A DNA stretch of 64,000 nt from Durusdinium trenchii (GCA_963970005.1 CAXAMN010001436.1:324128-388127); one strand, 5' to 3'; positions 8,685 through 20,400 are shown, counted from the stretch's first letter. Translations and numbers: made by a program. The notes: a model not told the origin generated them from the sequence alone.

Positions 8685-8749
8685 TTCAGTTACGTCGTTC
8701 AGTTACGTCGTTCACGGAAGCTGCTGCTGGAAGGAGGCTATGCAACACT

Positions 8750-9370
8750 ATGCGACTCAATTCACAAGTTGAACTCGATGTGACATCCTTGCGAGTGGCG
8801 AAAATCAGCACTGCAAACCCCAACTTCGCTCAAGAAGTTGAAGCCTGGAAATCTGGCCATGTGGGCCAAAGGGTGCCCAAGTACTTCTTGCTTTACATAC
8901 GGATTGCTGGTGCCAGTCAGAGGGGATTGTCGAAGCTGTGCATTGCTAAGTTGCCTTATGTGTTGGTGGCTCCAAAAGCGAAGCCACCGGTGGAGTCGAA
9001 ACAAGATGTGCAGGCTTCGAGATTGCTCGCTCGCATCAACGCTGGCACCACATGCTACACCGATGGCAACCGGTCTTGGAAAGCTGTCGCCGAGGATGTC
9101 AAGAAGCAGATTTTGGTGAAATCCGTCAGCCACCGAAATGCGCAATTCACGAACAACCTCAAGGGCCCCAAGCGCAAGGGCGCTTCTGCTATCGGTGGGA
9201 CTCAGCAATTAGATCGATGCTGGCACCACTTGAAGCGCTTCGTTGCTTGCAACCTCAAGACGAAGGTCAAGAGCCAGATCAATGCTGCTATCTTGGACAA
9301 AGCGTTCCAGTTTGTGTGGAGGTACAATGCCTCCACGCAAGATGCCACGGAAAGACTGGCGTCCTTGTAA
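8750..9370 (+). CDS. ISXO2-like (Merlin) transposase
   Basis: 206 residues from ATG 8750. The frame stays open further upstream, but there it crosses the poly-G tract. Likely catalytic acids are D10 in VELDVTSLR (first DDE position), D105 in CYTDGNRSW (second) and D155 in QQLDRCWHHLKR, where the family usually has Glu or an equivalent before the W..LK signature. The segment KAFQFVWRYNA near 184-194 matches the family's closing F.WR.N. Family members often have about 250-300 residues with an N-terminal zinc ribbon. That part is missing or scrambled here, so the protein is probably inactive or needs an upstream exon. Confidence 0.82.
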   Translation: MRLNSQVELDVTSLRVAKISTANPNFAQEVEAWKSGHVGQRVPKYFLLYIRIAGASQRGLSKLCIAKLPYVLVAPKAKPPVESKQDVQASRLLARINAGTTCYTDGNRSWKAVAEDVKKQILVKSVSHRNAQFTNNLKGPKRKGASAIGGTQQLDRCWHHLKRFVACNLKTKVKSQINAAILDKAFQFVWRYNASTQDATERLASL

Positions 9371-9607
9371 CCGGAGTTGTGCGAAGAAAAGTCAGTTTGC
9401 AACTTTTTGGGGGTTGGACAGAAACGTACACTTGTAAATCCCCTTAGAATTTCAGATCAACGTCCAAAAAAGGGGGGAACTGTGGAGCGAAATGAACATG
9501 CGAACATGTGGGACAACATTGAAAACATTGTGAAGGACCATGGATGCATTTCAAATGACCTGAGTGCTGTGTGCACGACTACGCGGGTCACCCGGGGTCG
9601 TGTTACC

Positions 9608-9615
9608 ATGCTTTA
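9608..9615. repeat. Target-site duplication, right copy
   Basis: ATGCTTTA follows the right terminal repeat and differs from the left copy by one base. Confidence 0.75.
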
Positions 9616-10008
9616 CGTATATAGATATGTTTGGTAAATATGTATATATGTATCTGTAAAGAGGACAGAGTACTTTGTAGATTGACATTTCACTTGAAAA
9701 ATAACCAATCAGTTACCTGTCAATGCAACACCCCATTTTTAACGCACTGGCCAGATGAAAGTTGCGCTTGTTGATGTTGACACTCATGACAACCCTATCC
9801 CCCTAGAATCCTATACCATGAGACAAGGGAAGGTGTGGGCGGTCATTTGTCACCACGGAAAGCCTATCATTAAAAAAACATTTAAAAGGGTGTGATAATT
9901 GACCGTCCCACACCTGCCACGAAAATTAGATCTGTTAATTCGATCCGCCGCTGACCTCAGAGTGTTTTGTAAGAAGGCTAACAAGCGTAAACGTTTGTCT
10001 GCCTGAAG
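9616..10008 (+). repeat. Repeat blocks C and A, second copies
   Basis: 9616-9744 repeats 8311-8447 and 9745-10008 repeats 7893-8160. The overall order is A-B-C-B-[transposon]-C-A. This arrangement suggests a tandem BC duplication inside direct A repeats, or loss of one A from a tandem ABC array. Confidence 0.85.
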
Positions 10009-10533
10009 TATGGGAGCTTCTAAGAGGAACCACAAGACAAAGAATTGAGAGTTCGGAGACATTGTCGCGTGGTTTGTTTTTTGATTGGGACTCTGTCGAG
10101 TGATAGGAACCTTGGAGGGTGATACAGGGTGAGACACAGATACATGGTGTCGTATTATATCATGTTATGATATGTTATGTTGATGGGCTCAAGGCCTGCA
10201 GTTGACTTTCCTTGAAGCCCCTGCCAGATCTCTCAATGTGGAGGGCGCACTCCACTTCATTTGGCAGTGAGGGCCCTAACGGCAACATACGGCAACTGTC
10301 GCTGCCTTGTGGGGTGTTTCAATATGTTTCAACGCCATTAAGCCTGGCATCCCATCCATTCTTACTATCCTGTATGTTTTGTGCTTCAAGCTGACGCAAG
10401 GGTGTTGCTTCTCCTGGTAGAGCTGAACAAACATTGGACAAACTGTGTAGTTGACAAAACTATACAAAACTGTACTTCTTCCGTTCGTCTTCCAGTGCAC
10501 TGTACTTTCGATCCTTTTCGCTTCTCGTTGCAG

Positions 10534-10631
10534 CAGAGGCGCATGCAAATCTCCAAGAGATCGCGGCGAAGTTGTTGGATGGAGGCAAAATGCAGAAGTT
10601 CTTGTTGGAAGAAGGACTCAAACACGGATGA
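10534..10631 (+). CDS. Candidate last exon, helical protein of unknown function
   Basis: After a TCTCGTTGCAG acceptor the frame reads EAHANLQEIAAKLLDGGKMQ, then KFLLEEGLKHG and TGA at 10629. The helix-forming composition and the acceptor support coding. No family is recognised and upstream exons were not found. Confidence 0.4.
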
Positions 10632-10791
10632 ACAAGGAACAAAAGCAATGCCGCTTCTGAACGATTGAAGTTCTCATGTGTTCCAAGCATGTTGGGATTT
10701 CGATAAGCGGTGCTGGTTCCCAGGCAACTGGTTCTGAAGCAAAGGATGCCGAGGGTACTACCTGCTTCCTCGATCTCCTCGATTTCAATCG

Positions 10792-10935
10792 ATGGGCAAC
10801 CCGAAGCTGTACGATCCAGGTGCCCTTCCCGAGATGCAGGATGCCCGAGGCAGTACGTTCGGAGCTCAGCAATGGCGCCGTTTGCGGCTAACTGAAACCG
10901 TTTTCTCAGATGTTCTCGGATCAGAAGCTAACTGA
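10792..10935 (+). CDS. Short coding-like ORF, unknown
   Basis: ATG 10792 gives 47 residues (MGNPKLYDPGALPEMQDARG, then STFGAQQWRRLRL) ending at TGA 10933. The composition looks like a real protein. It lies just downstream of the 10534 exon but after that exon's stop. Function is unknown. Confidence 0.35.
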   Translation: MGNPKLYDPGALPEMQDARGSTFGAQQWRRLRLTETVFSDVLGSEAN

Positions 10936-12421
10936 ATCTAACCTCTTTCCACCGGCTAGGCCCAACAGGGTGAGACTGCTTGGACTTCTGTTTCAATTTC
11001 TGCTTGACGCCACTCCGGGGCTTTGTGTAGTTGTTTACATGGGGTTTACTAGATGTTTTGCTGATAAACCGCTTGAAATGCTTGAAATGCGTGTTCACAC
11101 CTTCAGGCCTCTTCATGTTGCCGCTTTGGCCGGGGACCCAAAGGGTCCGCAATGCAACGCGGAAGAACGTGCGCGCGCGGGCGTGCACACGTGAACCGCC
11201 CCAGCTCGGCGGGGCGTTCCGTTCCGCTTAGTTTCCCGGACTTCTTGCTGACTCGGTCACCTGACGTGACATGATGGCAAGTGAAGGGTGAGAGTGAGGT
11301 TTAGCTTGGAGTCGGTTAGAGGCTAGAGGTGCGACCAGTTCATGCAAATGATTGCAAAAGCAGTTGACTGCTCAGCCTTGCCCAGGAAGGACATCCGGAA
11401 ATAACGCGCTTGCTTCTGGACAGCGGTTTGAGACTTGGCGCTTGCTTTAAGCATTGTGAGTGGTCGACAGGGACAGCATGAGTTGGGCTTAGCAACAAAG
11501 CTGCCAGATCAGGTTGGAGGCCATCGCCATCGCTATTAGATTGGAGGGCAGAGCGGCCTTCAAAAATATGCCCTTCAGACTTCGCTTCAGGTGCAGACCC
11601 TCGCGTCATGGACTATGCAGGGTTCAATGCTGCATGGTGGGCCAAGGACTGATTTCAGGGACCGCATGTCCCTCACAGATGAATGTGTTCTGGTTGGAAG
11701 CCACTGACACTGGGTTTCCCAGAACATTGTCCTTGCGCTGTTTGGGCCCTGCGGTTGTTGCCACTACAAACACTCCTGCTATCCGTATTAAAAAGAAAAA
11801 CTCTTTCATATGGTAAGGCCAGAATCCGTGATTTAAAAAAAGTCGAAAAAAAAGTAAAAAAAGAAACAAAAAGTCGAACAAATGTCAAAAAAGGTCGGAT
11901 CTGGGCAAATTGACTTCTTTTTGACTTTCTGAAATTTGCTGATTTGACTTTTTTTTGACTTTGACTTTGACTTTTCGGATTGACTTTTTGTTTAAAAAAA
12001 AATTAGAAAACAGGCTCTTTCCAATGAAAGTTTGTTATAATGCTATCCACACAGGTTCGGATTGTTTCAACACTGCTACGCAGGAGTTCAAGCACCAGAG
12101 CGTCTTAGATATCTATTTGGCAAACGAGGCCGAAGGGGCTTGTCGGGCCTGCTCTCATTCCGGTCATTTTGCCCAAAGTGACCTCGCGACAGATTGATTC
12201 TAGGCATTCAAGAGATACACAAATTTTGGCAGATGCCTGGGTAGTTGACAATTTGTACCGGGTACATTGTGGGTTGACTCTCGAAGCATCACGGACCAAT
12301 TCCTTAGATTGGATGTTTTTGTTGAATAATGAAGGTGCGTGCATGATATTATGTGTATGATTCTATGATGGTGTATGTGTTTGTCAAGGGCAAAGAAACA
12401 AGCAAAGCCGAGAATCCGTCA
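10936..12421. other. Non-coding stretch with an A/T foldback
   Basis: No convincing exon was seen. At 11514-11545 there is one GGTTGGAGGCCATCGC-type dispersed repeat. Around 11826-11995, runs of AAAAAGTC on the left are mirrored by GACTTTTT on the right, giving an imperfect A/T-rich foldback. Confidence 0.5.
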
Positions 12422-12481
12422 GTTTCGGTCGTGATCTGACCTGCGCCTCTTGTTTCGGTCGTGGTCTGACCTGCGCCTCTT
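12422..12481 (+). repeat. 30-bp tandem duplication
   Basis: Two copies of a unit starting GTTTCGGTCGTG and ending GCGCCTCTT, differing at one base (GATCTG/GGTCTG). Confidence 0.9.
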
Positions 12482-12640
12482 GTCATGTTGCATTGTCCAA
12501 CCCTTCAACTTCCAGGTCGAACCTGAGAAGCTAAAGGTGGATGTGTCGAAGATTAAGTGCCCAGTGGTGAAAAGCATTTTAAAATATGTTTTAAGCTGTT
12601 TTCTGGATTCAGGATGCAATATGTGTGTTTTGGGCCAGTC

Positions 12641-12697
12641 ATGGGCCTTCTGTCGAGGTACAAGACTGGCAAGAAGAAGAAGAAGGCCAAAGTGTAA
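12641..12697 (+). CDS. Candidate 3'-terminal coding segment, Lys-rich tail
   Basis: The frame reads MGLLSRYKTGKKKKKAKV and then TAA at 12695. A Lys-rich end with clean composition suggests the last exon of a gene whose earlier part is not visible. An upstream exon-like stretch after CTTCCAG at 12513 (EPEKLKVDVSKIKCPVVK) could belong to it, but the joining was not resolved. Confidence 0.3.
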   Translation: MGLLSRYKTGKKKKKAKV

Positions 12698-15600
12698 TCT
12701 GGTTCTGGGGAAGGTGGTTGGCATGTGAAACGAAAGATTCCAGAGAACTTCCTGACGTTCCTGGGTAGTTCCACAACAGGCGTTTATTTTCATCCTGCGA
12801 ACAGCCTTCTGGCTTAGCATGGCTTGGCCAGACAGATTCACAGCAGCTCAAAGTGGCTTTGTATGGTGAAAAGCTTGAACAACAAGCACACAGTCACAAT
12901 GTTATCCATGTTTTCATGGGGAACTCTTTGCGAAATGCCTGTTTTGTTTTACCAAAGCAAACAACACACATATAATATAAGTAATTTATCTCTTTTTTGG
13001 AGAGAAGTTCGTTTTTGTTGCTTTGTTAACATCGATTGCGCGCTGGATCCATATTTACTTGGCGTTTGGGAGGACTCTGGGGACAAGCCCAGAGCCAAGA
13101 GGAAGTGAGCCCGCAGCATCACCGCGCAAGAAGTGACATATGACATATTCCACCGTTGCGACTAGGTTGGAAAATCCTTGCGAATGCGCAACTTGTGGGG
13201 CTCATTCCTTCAGTTCTCCAATCATCCAATTACACTAAAAGACTAGGGTGAAGTCTTTCTCAAGAACCACATGTGCCGCAAAAAAATGTACATAGTCGAA
13301 CAAGCTGGCGAGAGAGTTCTTCAGAAAGAGTGGCATACTGTTCGTCCAAAGGAGCAGCCGTCGCTTGTTCTCCACATGCGCGTAGTGTGTTTCCGAGGAG
13401 TTTCACTATGTTTCACTCAGCCTTGTCATGGCTAAGTTGGCATCCTGTTGCGTGACCATGAAAGCTATGACACAAAGCAGGATCCGCGTTGAAAGAAGCC
13501 AACTGCTGCGCTTGAAGTGCACAAGTTTCCAGGATGACTTGGGCGTGGCTTCGGATGGTTCAAGGTTCCAGAGTTGGAGACCTTTTGAGACAAGTACCGT
13601 TGATGATGCACTAGGGTTCTCCAGGGCTCGGCACGTCGTGTAATTCTTGACAATTGGTCAAAAGGGGTAAAGCGAACCATCGCAGCAGTGAACCAGCTCA
13701 GCTGGTGCTACAGATCTTGCTGGTTTGCTCATATCCCAGGTCTTCTGTACACACAAATTGCATGTTTATAGCCAGCATCTCTTTGCACAGCTACAGTAAT
13801 GGGTATATTTTCCGTGTGCCTAACGGTCGGTGGAAGATGTGGGCCTGCAATCTAACCACCATGATCCACTGGACCCTGGGAGGGGATCGGGTAACAGCAA
13901 TATCGGCTATCGATTTTACTGGATTTCTGAGTCCATATTAGGTAAAGAATGGTAAAGACTTGAAGCTCGTGCCCTGCAGCTCTGATCAAAGAAGTCATCA
14001 GGGCCAGTGCCAGTGTCATTCATTTCGGAAACTCATAGTTTGCATCGATTGTTGTGTTTTAGTGTATTTCAACATTGGTTCATATGTCTTTTGTTTGACC
14101 ATGTTAGTCTAGTTTCACATGACAGAACGCGAGAGAGAGAGAGAGAGAGAGACCGAGAAACAACAATAAGACACACACACACAGACAAAGACAACACCAA
14201 AATGACACAACCACACAAAGTTTCACATGCATTATGTATGTCTGAATCATTGGTGCAATTGTATTCAAAGGGGCTCTTTCAGAACCAATTTCATGGGCTG
14301 CGGTTGCCACAGCACCAGGTATTGCTATGTATCCTATCTACTTGGTTTGGAGGGTTGTGTAGGAGGCTTGAAGCTTCGCATCGGTGCGAACTCCCCCCGC
14401 CTGAGGGCCAGCACCTCGGTTCATGGAGGTTCATCGGTAATCATGCGATGTCCAGCACCTGGCAAGGCCTGAAATGGCTGAAAGCAAGTACCACAGTAGC
14501 TTCTAGCTACTAGTTGTAATGCCCTTGTTACTAGTAGCGATGCCCTTGTTACTAGTAGCTCCTAGCTACTAGGGTCCTTCAAGTTTTGCTTGGCTATTGG
14601 GATTCAAAGAGGTTTCTTCTGCCAAATGTCAGGCGGTCAGGGCGACGGTGGTCCTATGCCTCCTAGCAGGTGCTGACGGTCTGGGTGGTTTGAAAGGGTG
14701 CAACCTTGATGAAAGAGAGCCGAGAGCCATCACAATCCGACGTCCAACGAGGCATTTCGGACATCTTGTGTTTTCTTCCACATCCCCAGGCAGGGCTGCA
14801 AAGGGAGTCAGAGGGACATATCATGGGATCAGACAATATCATCTCAGCAATTACTGTGGATGTTCTTGATTGTTGCGGTGGGGGTCTTAGATGCACACAG
14901 GCAACAGAAGGTTGAAGAGACGCAGTTTGTATCAGTTTGTGCTCAAACCAGTCCAAGCAGTCTTCGAGGCAGCCTCTCGGTATCAAGACATGAGGCCTGG
15001 AGTTTGTGCGGACTAGTGACTAGACTGTGTTGTTAAACCGATGTCTCTTATTACGGGTCGCTCTTGCGTTGTCAGCCTGTTCGCCGAGACTCTTTCCCCG
15101 CAAAAAAGTTGCTGGGAATCCCGGGAATTTCGGCGCGGCGGTCCAGTTGATGAATACACCCACTGAAGTGGGGATCCAAGATCTCCAGGGGCCGGTATTC
15201 ATCAACAGTCAAGATTACAGTGTGACATGACGGACTAGACTCAACATCAAAAGTGGATTTGTGGAGGCATGAACTGGAAGGCAGTGCCTTGGTGAGGTCC
15301 TTAGAAATGAGATCAAAACAAGCTCAGCCATGTACTGGCATGTAAATTGTAAGGCAAAATTGCGAAACCATAGGCGTCCTGATGTTGCTGAAACTCTGAA
15401 GGATCTGGGGCAGGAGATGCAGGAGAGGAGGGGCAGTGCAGGCTTTCGTATACTTTGAGAATTCTGCACAAGAGCGACCAAAAGCCTCATTCATCATTCA
15501 TGGTTGGCTGAACAAGTAACCAAAGAGGAGAGTGTTATATACAGGTCGTGTCCCTGTGTCCTTCCTACACAAGGCTCGTGGCTCCACCTGTGATCAGGAC

Positions 15601-16299
15601 TTGACTGCCAATCTGGCCTTGCTGGAGTCCGGCTTGCCTTCCTGGAAGGTTCGCTTTTTTGGGGTAGGTCATGCCACAAGGAGACTGAAGAGTTTGAGGC
15701 GTTCCCAACATCAAAGCATGATGATGTGTTTGATTGATTTGTTCCTCCAAGGCTCAATGAAAATCGACCTTTTTTCCTGTATCTACAGGACCGGTCTCAC
15801 ACGTTGGTAGGTGATTTCCAGCAATGGCAGCTGGCCACTGTGGAAGTTCCAAGGAATGTCCTCTGCAGCTTGTATAACATGGAATGCCAAAACCACTCAA
15901 TTCTACAACTCAATTCATGTATAAACATGTGACAACCCCAGGTATGGGTTAATTCTACAACCCTTAGGGTTGATTCATTGGTCGAAACCACGGGTTAATT
16001 CTAGGGTTTGTCATTGCGGGGGGTTGTGAAAAGCGCTTGATGCGTATACGAGGAGGTAAGAGAGTCGCTGGGTTGCCAGCTTGCTCACTTGAGGTCATTT
16101 TGAGAGTTAACCGTTAAACGGAAAATCCCTATTTGTTGTGTCGCCACAGTCCTCAAAAAGGCACTTGTGCATGCACAAGCGTATTGATGTCCATTGCAGG
16201 TTCGACAAGGATATCACCAAGATTTGAGTGTCCGATTCTTATGACAACTTTACGTTACCACTTTGATCGCGCCATTGGTCGTGTGTGTTTTCCAAGAGT
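12698..16299. other. Long gene-poor stretch
   Basis: No domain-bearing exon was recognised. It contains a (GA)n/(AC)n microsatellite at about 14129-14185, a CTAGTAGC-type cluster at 14491-14577, and at 15929-16012 a GGGTTAATTCTA-containing segment whose ends (TGACAACCC, GGGTTTGTCA) are nearly inverted repeats. Short open frames occur throughout but look like chance. Confidence 0.45.
14491..14577. repeat. CTAGTAGC-type dispersed repeat cluster
   Basis: Alternating CTTGTTACTAGTAGC and CTAGCTACTAG words, the same family as at 7038. Confidence 0.75.
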
Positions 16300-16444
16300 G
16301 GGGTTCGGTGGAATTCGCAAAAAGGACTTGGAGGAGAAGCTTGGCAACATGAAAAGGACCTTGGTGTCCATGGCTCATGTGTTCATGGCAGGGAAAGGAA
16401 TGTCCTTTCAAAGCGATAAAATAATCAAGATAAACACCATGTAA
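16300..16444 (+). CDS. Coding-like segment, unknown
   Basis: The frame reads GFGGIRKKDLEEKLGNMKRT then LVSMAHVFMAGKGM. It is charged and helix-like, with no recognised family. A second exon-like piece at 16509-16569, bounded by TTTGCAG and by GTTGGA, reads TTACAIADVAVKARSAARLK. Whether the two belong together is unknown. Confidence 0.3.
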
Positions 16445-16916
16445 GACATGAAGTGGACCCCGGTAGACCGATGGTTTGGAGAATCGTTGTCCATTCCTAC
16501 GTTTGCAGGACCACTGCCTGTGCTATTGCTGATGTTGCAGTGAAAGCTCGCTCAGCTGCGCGTCTCAAGGTTGGATATCTTCGCTGGTCAGATTTGAAAG
16601 CTGTCTGGAAATGGGAAGGGGTCAAAACAGACCATGGATTGGTTGGGGTTCCTCATCTTGGAACACACAAAAAAGTTGCCTTCCTTCGAGTTTGTTTCAG
16701 CATCACAGCCAGCCAGACAGTGCTTCAAAGCCAAGAGAAGAGAAGGTGGATGCATTAATTGAGGACGATGTGTTCTGCTGTTGTGTGATCCTTTCAAGGG
16801 GCCCTCCTTCAAGGGAGAAGCAGGAATCGGTGGTCCATTCTGCCATCATCCACTACTGGCCCCACTCACTTCGCAAAGTGTTGGACAATTTGTTGAATTT
16901 ATTTGCCCGCATTTCT

Positions 16917-16976
16917 ACTAGGAGCAAGAAGCTACTAGGAACAAAGGACATCGCTAGAGGCTACTAGTAGCTCCTG
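16917..16976. repeat. CTAGTAGC-type dispersed repeat
   Basis: Contains TACTAGGAGCAAGAAGC, CTACTAGGAACAAAGG and GCTACTAGTAGCTCCTG, the same word set as the other loci of this family. Confidence 0.75.
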
Positions 16977-17780
16977 ACATCCCACTTCGTTTGTCATCCA
17001 GGCCCGGCTACAAGGATCTGCTGTCATGCATGCTGAAGGGGGACCCAGGCAATTCAAGCATTGGTGATGGCTAGTCACATGGAAGTAGTGCGCTCTGTTG
17101 CCTTTCAGAAGTAGTGTCGCAGTGGCAAGGCCCAGTTCGTGATATATTTGCTCACTGCACGCGGGAAAGCCAACAAGATATGGAAAGGATTTGTGGCGGG
17201 AAAGCCGCTGTTTGTGATTGTTGGGGTTCTTCACCCACTGGCACATGTTGCAGATAGTTCTGACTAGATCCTTCCACTTTGGAGTCGCATTCAGCTTGCG
17301 TGCATTCTCGACACATGTTCTCGCATATAACCCCAATGCAAATGGTTACTGTAAGCGGCCTGTTTGAGGGTCGCAAAGACCCGAAAGGAAGGACGAGTGC
17401 AGCGGAACATCAAAAGAGCGAGCCTAACGGGCCTAACGCAACTCCAAAGCAAATTCTGAGCGTGCACATTTTGGAGCAGTAGAATCGGAAAGTCAGGGGA
17501 GGAAGCAAAATTGTGGGCAAAGAGAGCATCATCAAAAGCACATGGCTGAAGACAACAAGACCAGCAAAGGGCAAAGGAAATGCCTATGCCTAGGGGTAGA
17601 AACAGTCAGTGATTGGCCCACTACAAGGAGACCAACAACAAGGAGTGTATGTGGCAAAGTGAAGCTCCTTGTCGATGGGTTCTTTGTTTCCTTCGCCTAG
17701 CACACATGTACAGATATATAACATACATGGCTCACATATATGTCAATCATGGATTCGCTTGCCCACCTGTGTTGGTCAAG

Positions 17781-17855
17781 GTCCTGGAGCTGCGTGATCT
17801 CTTTGTTTACGGCTTCGATCCCTTCACCTTGGAGGAGACCGAGACGACTGAGTGA
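17781..17855 (+). CDS. Candidate 3' exon, unknown
   Basis: After GGTCAAG the frame reads VLELRDLFVYGFDPFTLEET before TGA at 17853. The composition is clearly protein-like. No family is recognised. Confidence 0.3.
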   Translation, partial: VLELRDLFVYGFDPFTLEETETTE

Positions 17856-19688
17856 TCGAGAGTCGAGACGGAGCGATTCCTCCCGAACAACAGAAACAGA
17901 GAGACTGAGGGTTTTCTTGGATACTTATGATATCTGAATAATACTCCTTTAATGATAAAACATATTCAATCACTGGGCGGAGGTACGAGGTGCTCAGAGG
18001 TTTCCATAGGTTGTCATTCTTTTCCGTCTTCCGCCATGCAGCGTGAATTCAACGAAAGATCTCATTCATTGCTCCCAGAAAATGATGTCGATGAAACGAG
18101 CGAAGTTGGTCACAGCCTCGGCCGGTGATGTGGCGACATGGGTTTGATTCTCTCTTTTCGAAATTACATCCCAGCAAAAGATAGCTGCAGACGACATCGG
18201 AGTTCGTACTATCAGGCTGCAACCACCACCCAGAAACTTTGTTTCCAAATATTGACAATCGATCTATCAAACCTTCAGGGTGGGCGAGGACGACCCATTT
18301 GCAATTTGTGCAACTTTGTGCAATGTGCGCCAATAACTACAATGCGCCTATACAATCCTATACAACATTCATGCAACTACTGATCCACGCTCAGGAAAAG
18401 GCTCATTCAAATGAATCAGTCTCTGACGACGTCGCTGGCACCTCAAGTGGTTTCTCAAATGAATCACATTGAAAAACATTGAAAAAACGTCATGTTTGTG
18501 GCGCCAGAAGCGAAACTGAGCTCGCTCACCGCAGGTTTGTTCGAGCATCGTGGGCTCCTCCACCCGGTCGAACAAGGCCGACCGGTCGACTCGCTCAGCG
18601 GGAGTCGAGGCGGTCGCCGGTCGACCGCTCCGGAAGGCCTGGAATGCAGCTGCTGAGGAGGGCTTTCGGCACGCAGAGAGCAAGCAGCGAACAGCATGGC
18701 GTCATTCACATGATACTCAGCCTTTGCTTGGAGTCTATCTATACATATTCATGGAGGGTGGTGGAAAGTGTTTGATTCATGTTGAGTGCTGTGTAAGTTC
18801 TTCACCAGCCTGTTCACATCCCCAGGGTGTCCTTTTGCGAGTTAACATCACAAAAGGCCTCCGAAGCCTCACCCTGGTCGACAATGGATCAATTGAATCA
18901 CCAATACAGTAGCCACAAATGTCCACCGGCAACACGTACACTTCAGCAAAGGCCATCGTCGCCGAGAGTCGGCGCGGCTGCGCAAACATACGCGCACGAA
19001 GTGAGTCGAAGCCGGTTGAAATGATGGCCCGATGCCTTGAGAGGTCCAACTTGGTTACGATCGGCAATTTCTGTGCAAAATTAGTCATTCTTCGTGTAAT
19101 TGGAGAGCGTCTTTAGATAACTTAAATGATCAAGTATCTTCAGATAACTCTGAACGCAGATAATAACCTTGTTCCTTGATTCGTGGCAAGTCTGGCAGTG
19201 CAAAAGGAATCAAACGATACCAAAAAAGGATATCAAAAGGATGCACCTATGCAACAATGCCGGAAAGCGCGTTCTTCACGGCAGTGGCTTAATGTATTAC
19301 TTATTTGATCTTATTGGCAGTGGTTTGTGTCGAACAAAGAAGGTTGCTTGGCAACACAGCTTGTTTCAGAGTGGTCTAGAGTCTATCCCATTTTGTTTCA
19401 GGAGGCAGAAGAAGCAAGTGCCGAGTACTGGAAGGACGTGCTGAAGGGATTTGATGGCTTCATGATTCATGACATTTCATGACGTGCCTTTGCCAGTGGT
19501 CATACGCTTGTCTCAAAGAATAAGCCATGCATTTCTGAGTATAAGCATTCACACAGCGGAATTGGGAATGGCTCATAAACTATTGAAGCAGTTGTGTCTA
19601 TTTGATGGTCCCGGCTACATGGATATATAACTGATGTGGTCATTGTTGTAATTCTAGAGCTATTTCACGCGCCCTTGGGCCTGACTGT
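17856..19688. other. Stretch with GC-rich coding-like pieces on both strands
   Basis: 18481-18720 and 18919-19116 are GC-rich and open on the + strand, and 18777-19088 is open on the minus strand (103 codons). The two strands compete and no motif decides between them, so no gene is called. Confidence 0.3.
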
Positions 19689-19871
19689 TTGGATTTGAAC
19701 ATCCAGGAGACCACGCAAATTTACGCCGGGCTCACCTTGGTTGTTTCTTTGGCCGTGTACATCATACAGGCCTGGCAGATGTTGTTCAAGTGGAGGCAGC
19801 CAGTTCTGAAGCAAGCTTGGCAGCTTAGTTCAAGTGTCGTGTGGGACGACTGCAGAATAAACAAACTGTAG
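19689..19871 (+). CDS. Coding-like segment with one predicted membrane helix
   Basis: The open frame contains IYAGLTLVVSLAVYIIQAW, about 19 hydrophobic residues flanked by charged sequence, then QMLFKWRQPVLKQAWQL. AG sites precede GAGACC and GCCTGG inside it. It is probably part of an exon of a membrane protein. There is no true ATG at the left edge, so the start is unknown. It ends against a CTAGTAGC-type repeat. Confidence 0.35.
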   Translation: MDLNIQETTQIYAGLTLVVSLAVYIIQAWQMLFKWRQPVLKQAWQLSSSVVWDDCRINKL

Positions 19872-19950
19872 TGCCATAGGACGCTACTAGGGGCTCCTGG
19901 CACCGCTACCAGGAACAAGAAGCTACGCTACTAGGGGCTCCTGACATTGT
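19872..19950. repeat. CTAGTAGC-type dispersed repeat
   Basis: GCTACTAGGGGCTCCTG occurs twice with CCAGGAACAAGAAGC between. Confidence 0.75.
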
Positions 19951-20302
19951 GGGCCGAATCTTGGTGAGTGTTGTTCTTTTATCTATGCTTTACTCAGTGT
20001 AGAGGCATTGACTCAGTGTAGAGGGCAACGGGGAAGTGGACACCCTCAATCTTTAAGGGGTGTACGGTGTATGCTAAAAAAGCGCAAACACTCAAGCAAT
20101 AGGAACTAATAGCTTAAGTACGTATTGGACGATTCCTATAGTGAAACTACATGGCCACATCGAATTTTTGCTGCACCCGGGCCCGCCACTCGAGCTCACT
20201 ACAGACTTTGTGAAACTAAATCGTCAATCCTGAAATCATGATATGACGACGGCTTGACAATCTTGAATCTTGCATTTACATGTTTGATGGTTTCATGTAT
20301 TG

Positions 20303-20400
20303 TAGGTTGGAGGCCATCGCTACTACGGTGGGGGCCATCGCTAGTAGGTTGGAGTCCATCGCTACTAGGGTGAAGGCCATCACTGTTTTATAGAAGGCAT
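20303..20400 (+). repeat. GGTTGGAGGCCATCGC-type repeat cluster
   Basis: Four near copies of a roughly 22-bp word (GGTTGGAGGCCATCGCTACT and variants) in a row. Related words occur at 11.5, 26.4, 26.5 and 27.0 kb and inverted at 37.6 kb. Confidence 0.75.

Larger units (their letters stand above)
8595..9607 (+). mobile_element. Merlin / ISXO2-type DNA transposon, 1,013 bp
   Basis: The ends are imperfect terminal inverted repeats. The left end starts GGTGTCACGCCC and the inverted right end GGTAACACGACC; 18 of the first 25 positions match. Both sides carry an 8-bp target duplication, ATGTTTTA (8587-8594) and ATGCTTTA (9608-9615), with one mismatch. The uninterrupted repeat copy at 8303-8310 has this site once, which fixes the boundaries. 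An 8-9-bp duplication and a DDE transposase of the ISXO2/IS1595 fold are typical of Merlin elements. The element is compact and may be a nearly full but N-terminally damaged copy. Confidence 0.85.

Noticed and set aside
15929-16012. Small inverted-ended element (TGACAACCC...GGGTTTGTCA)
   Set aside because: The inverted ends are about ten bases with an indel, and no target duplication is visible.
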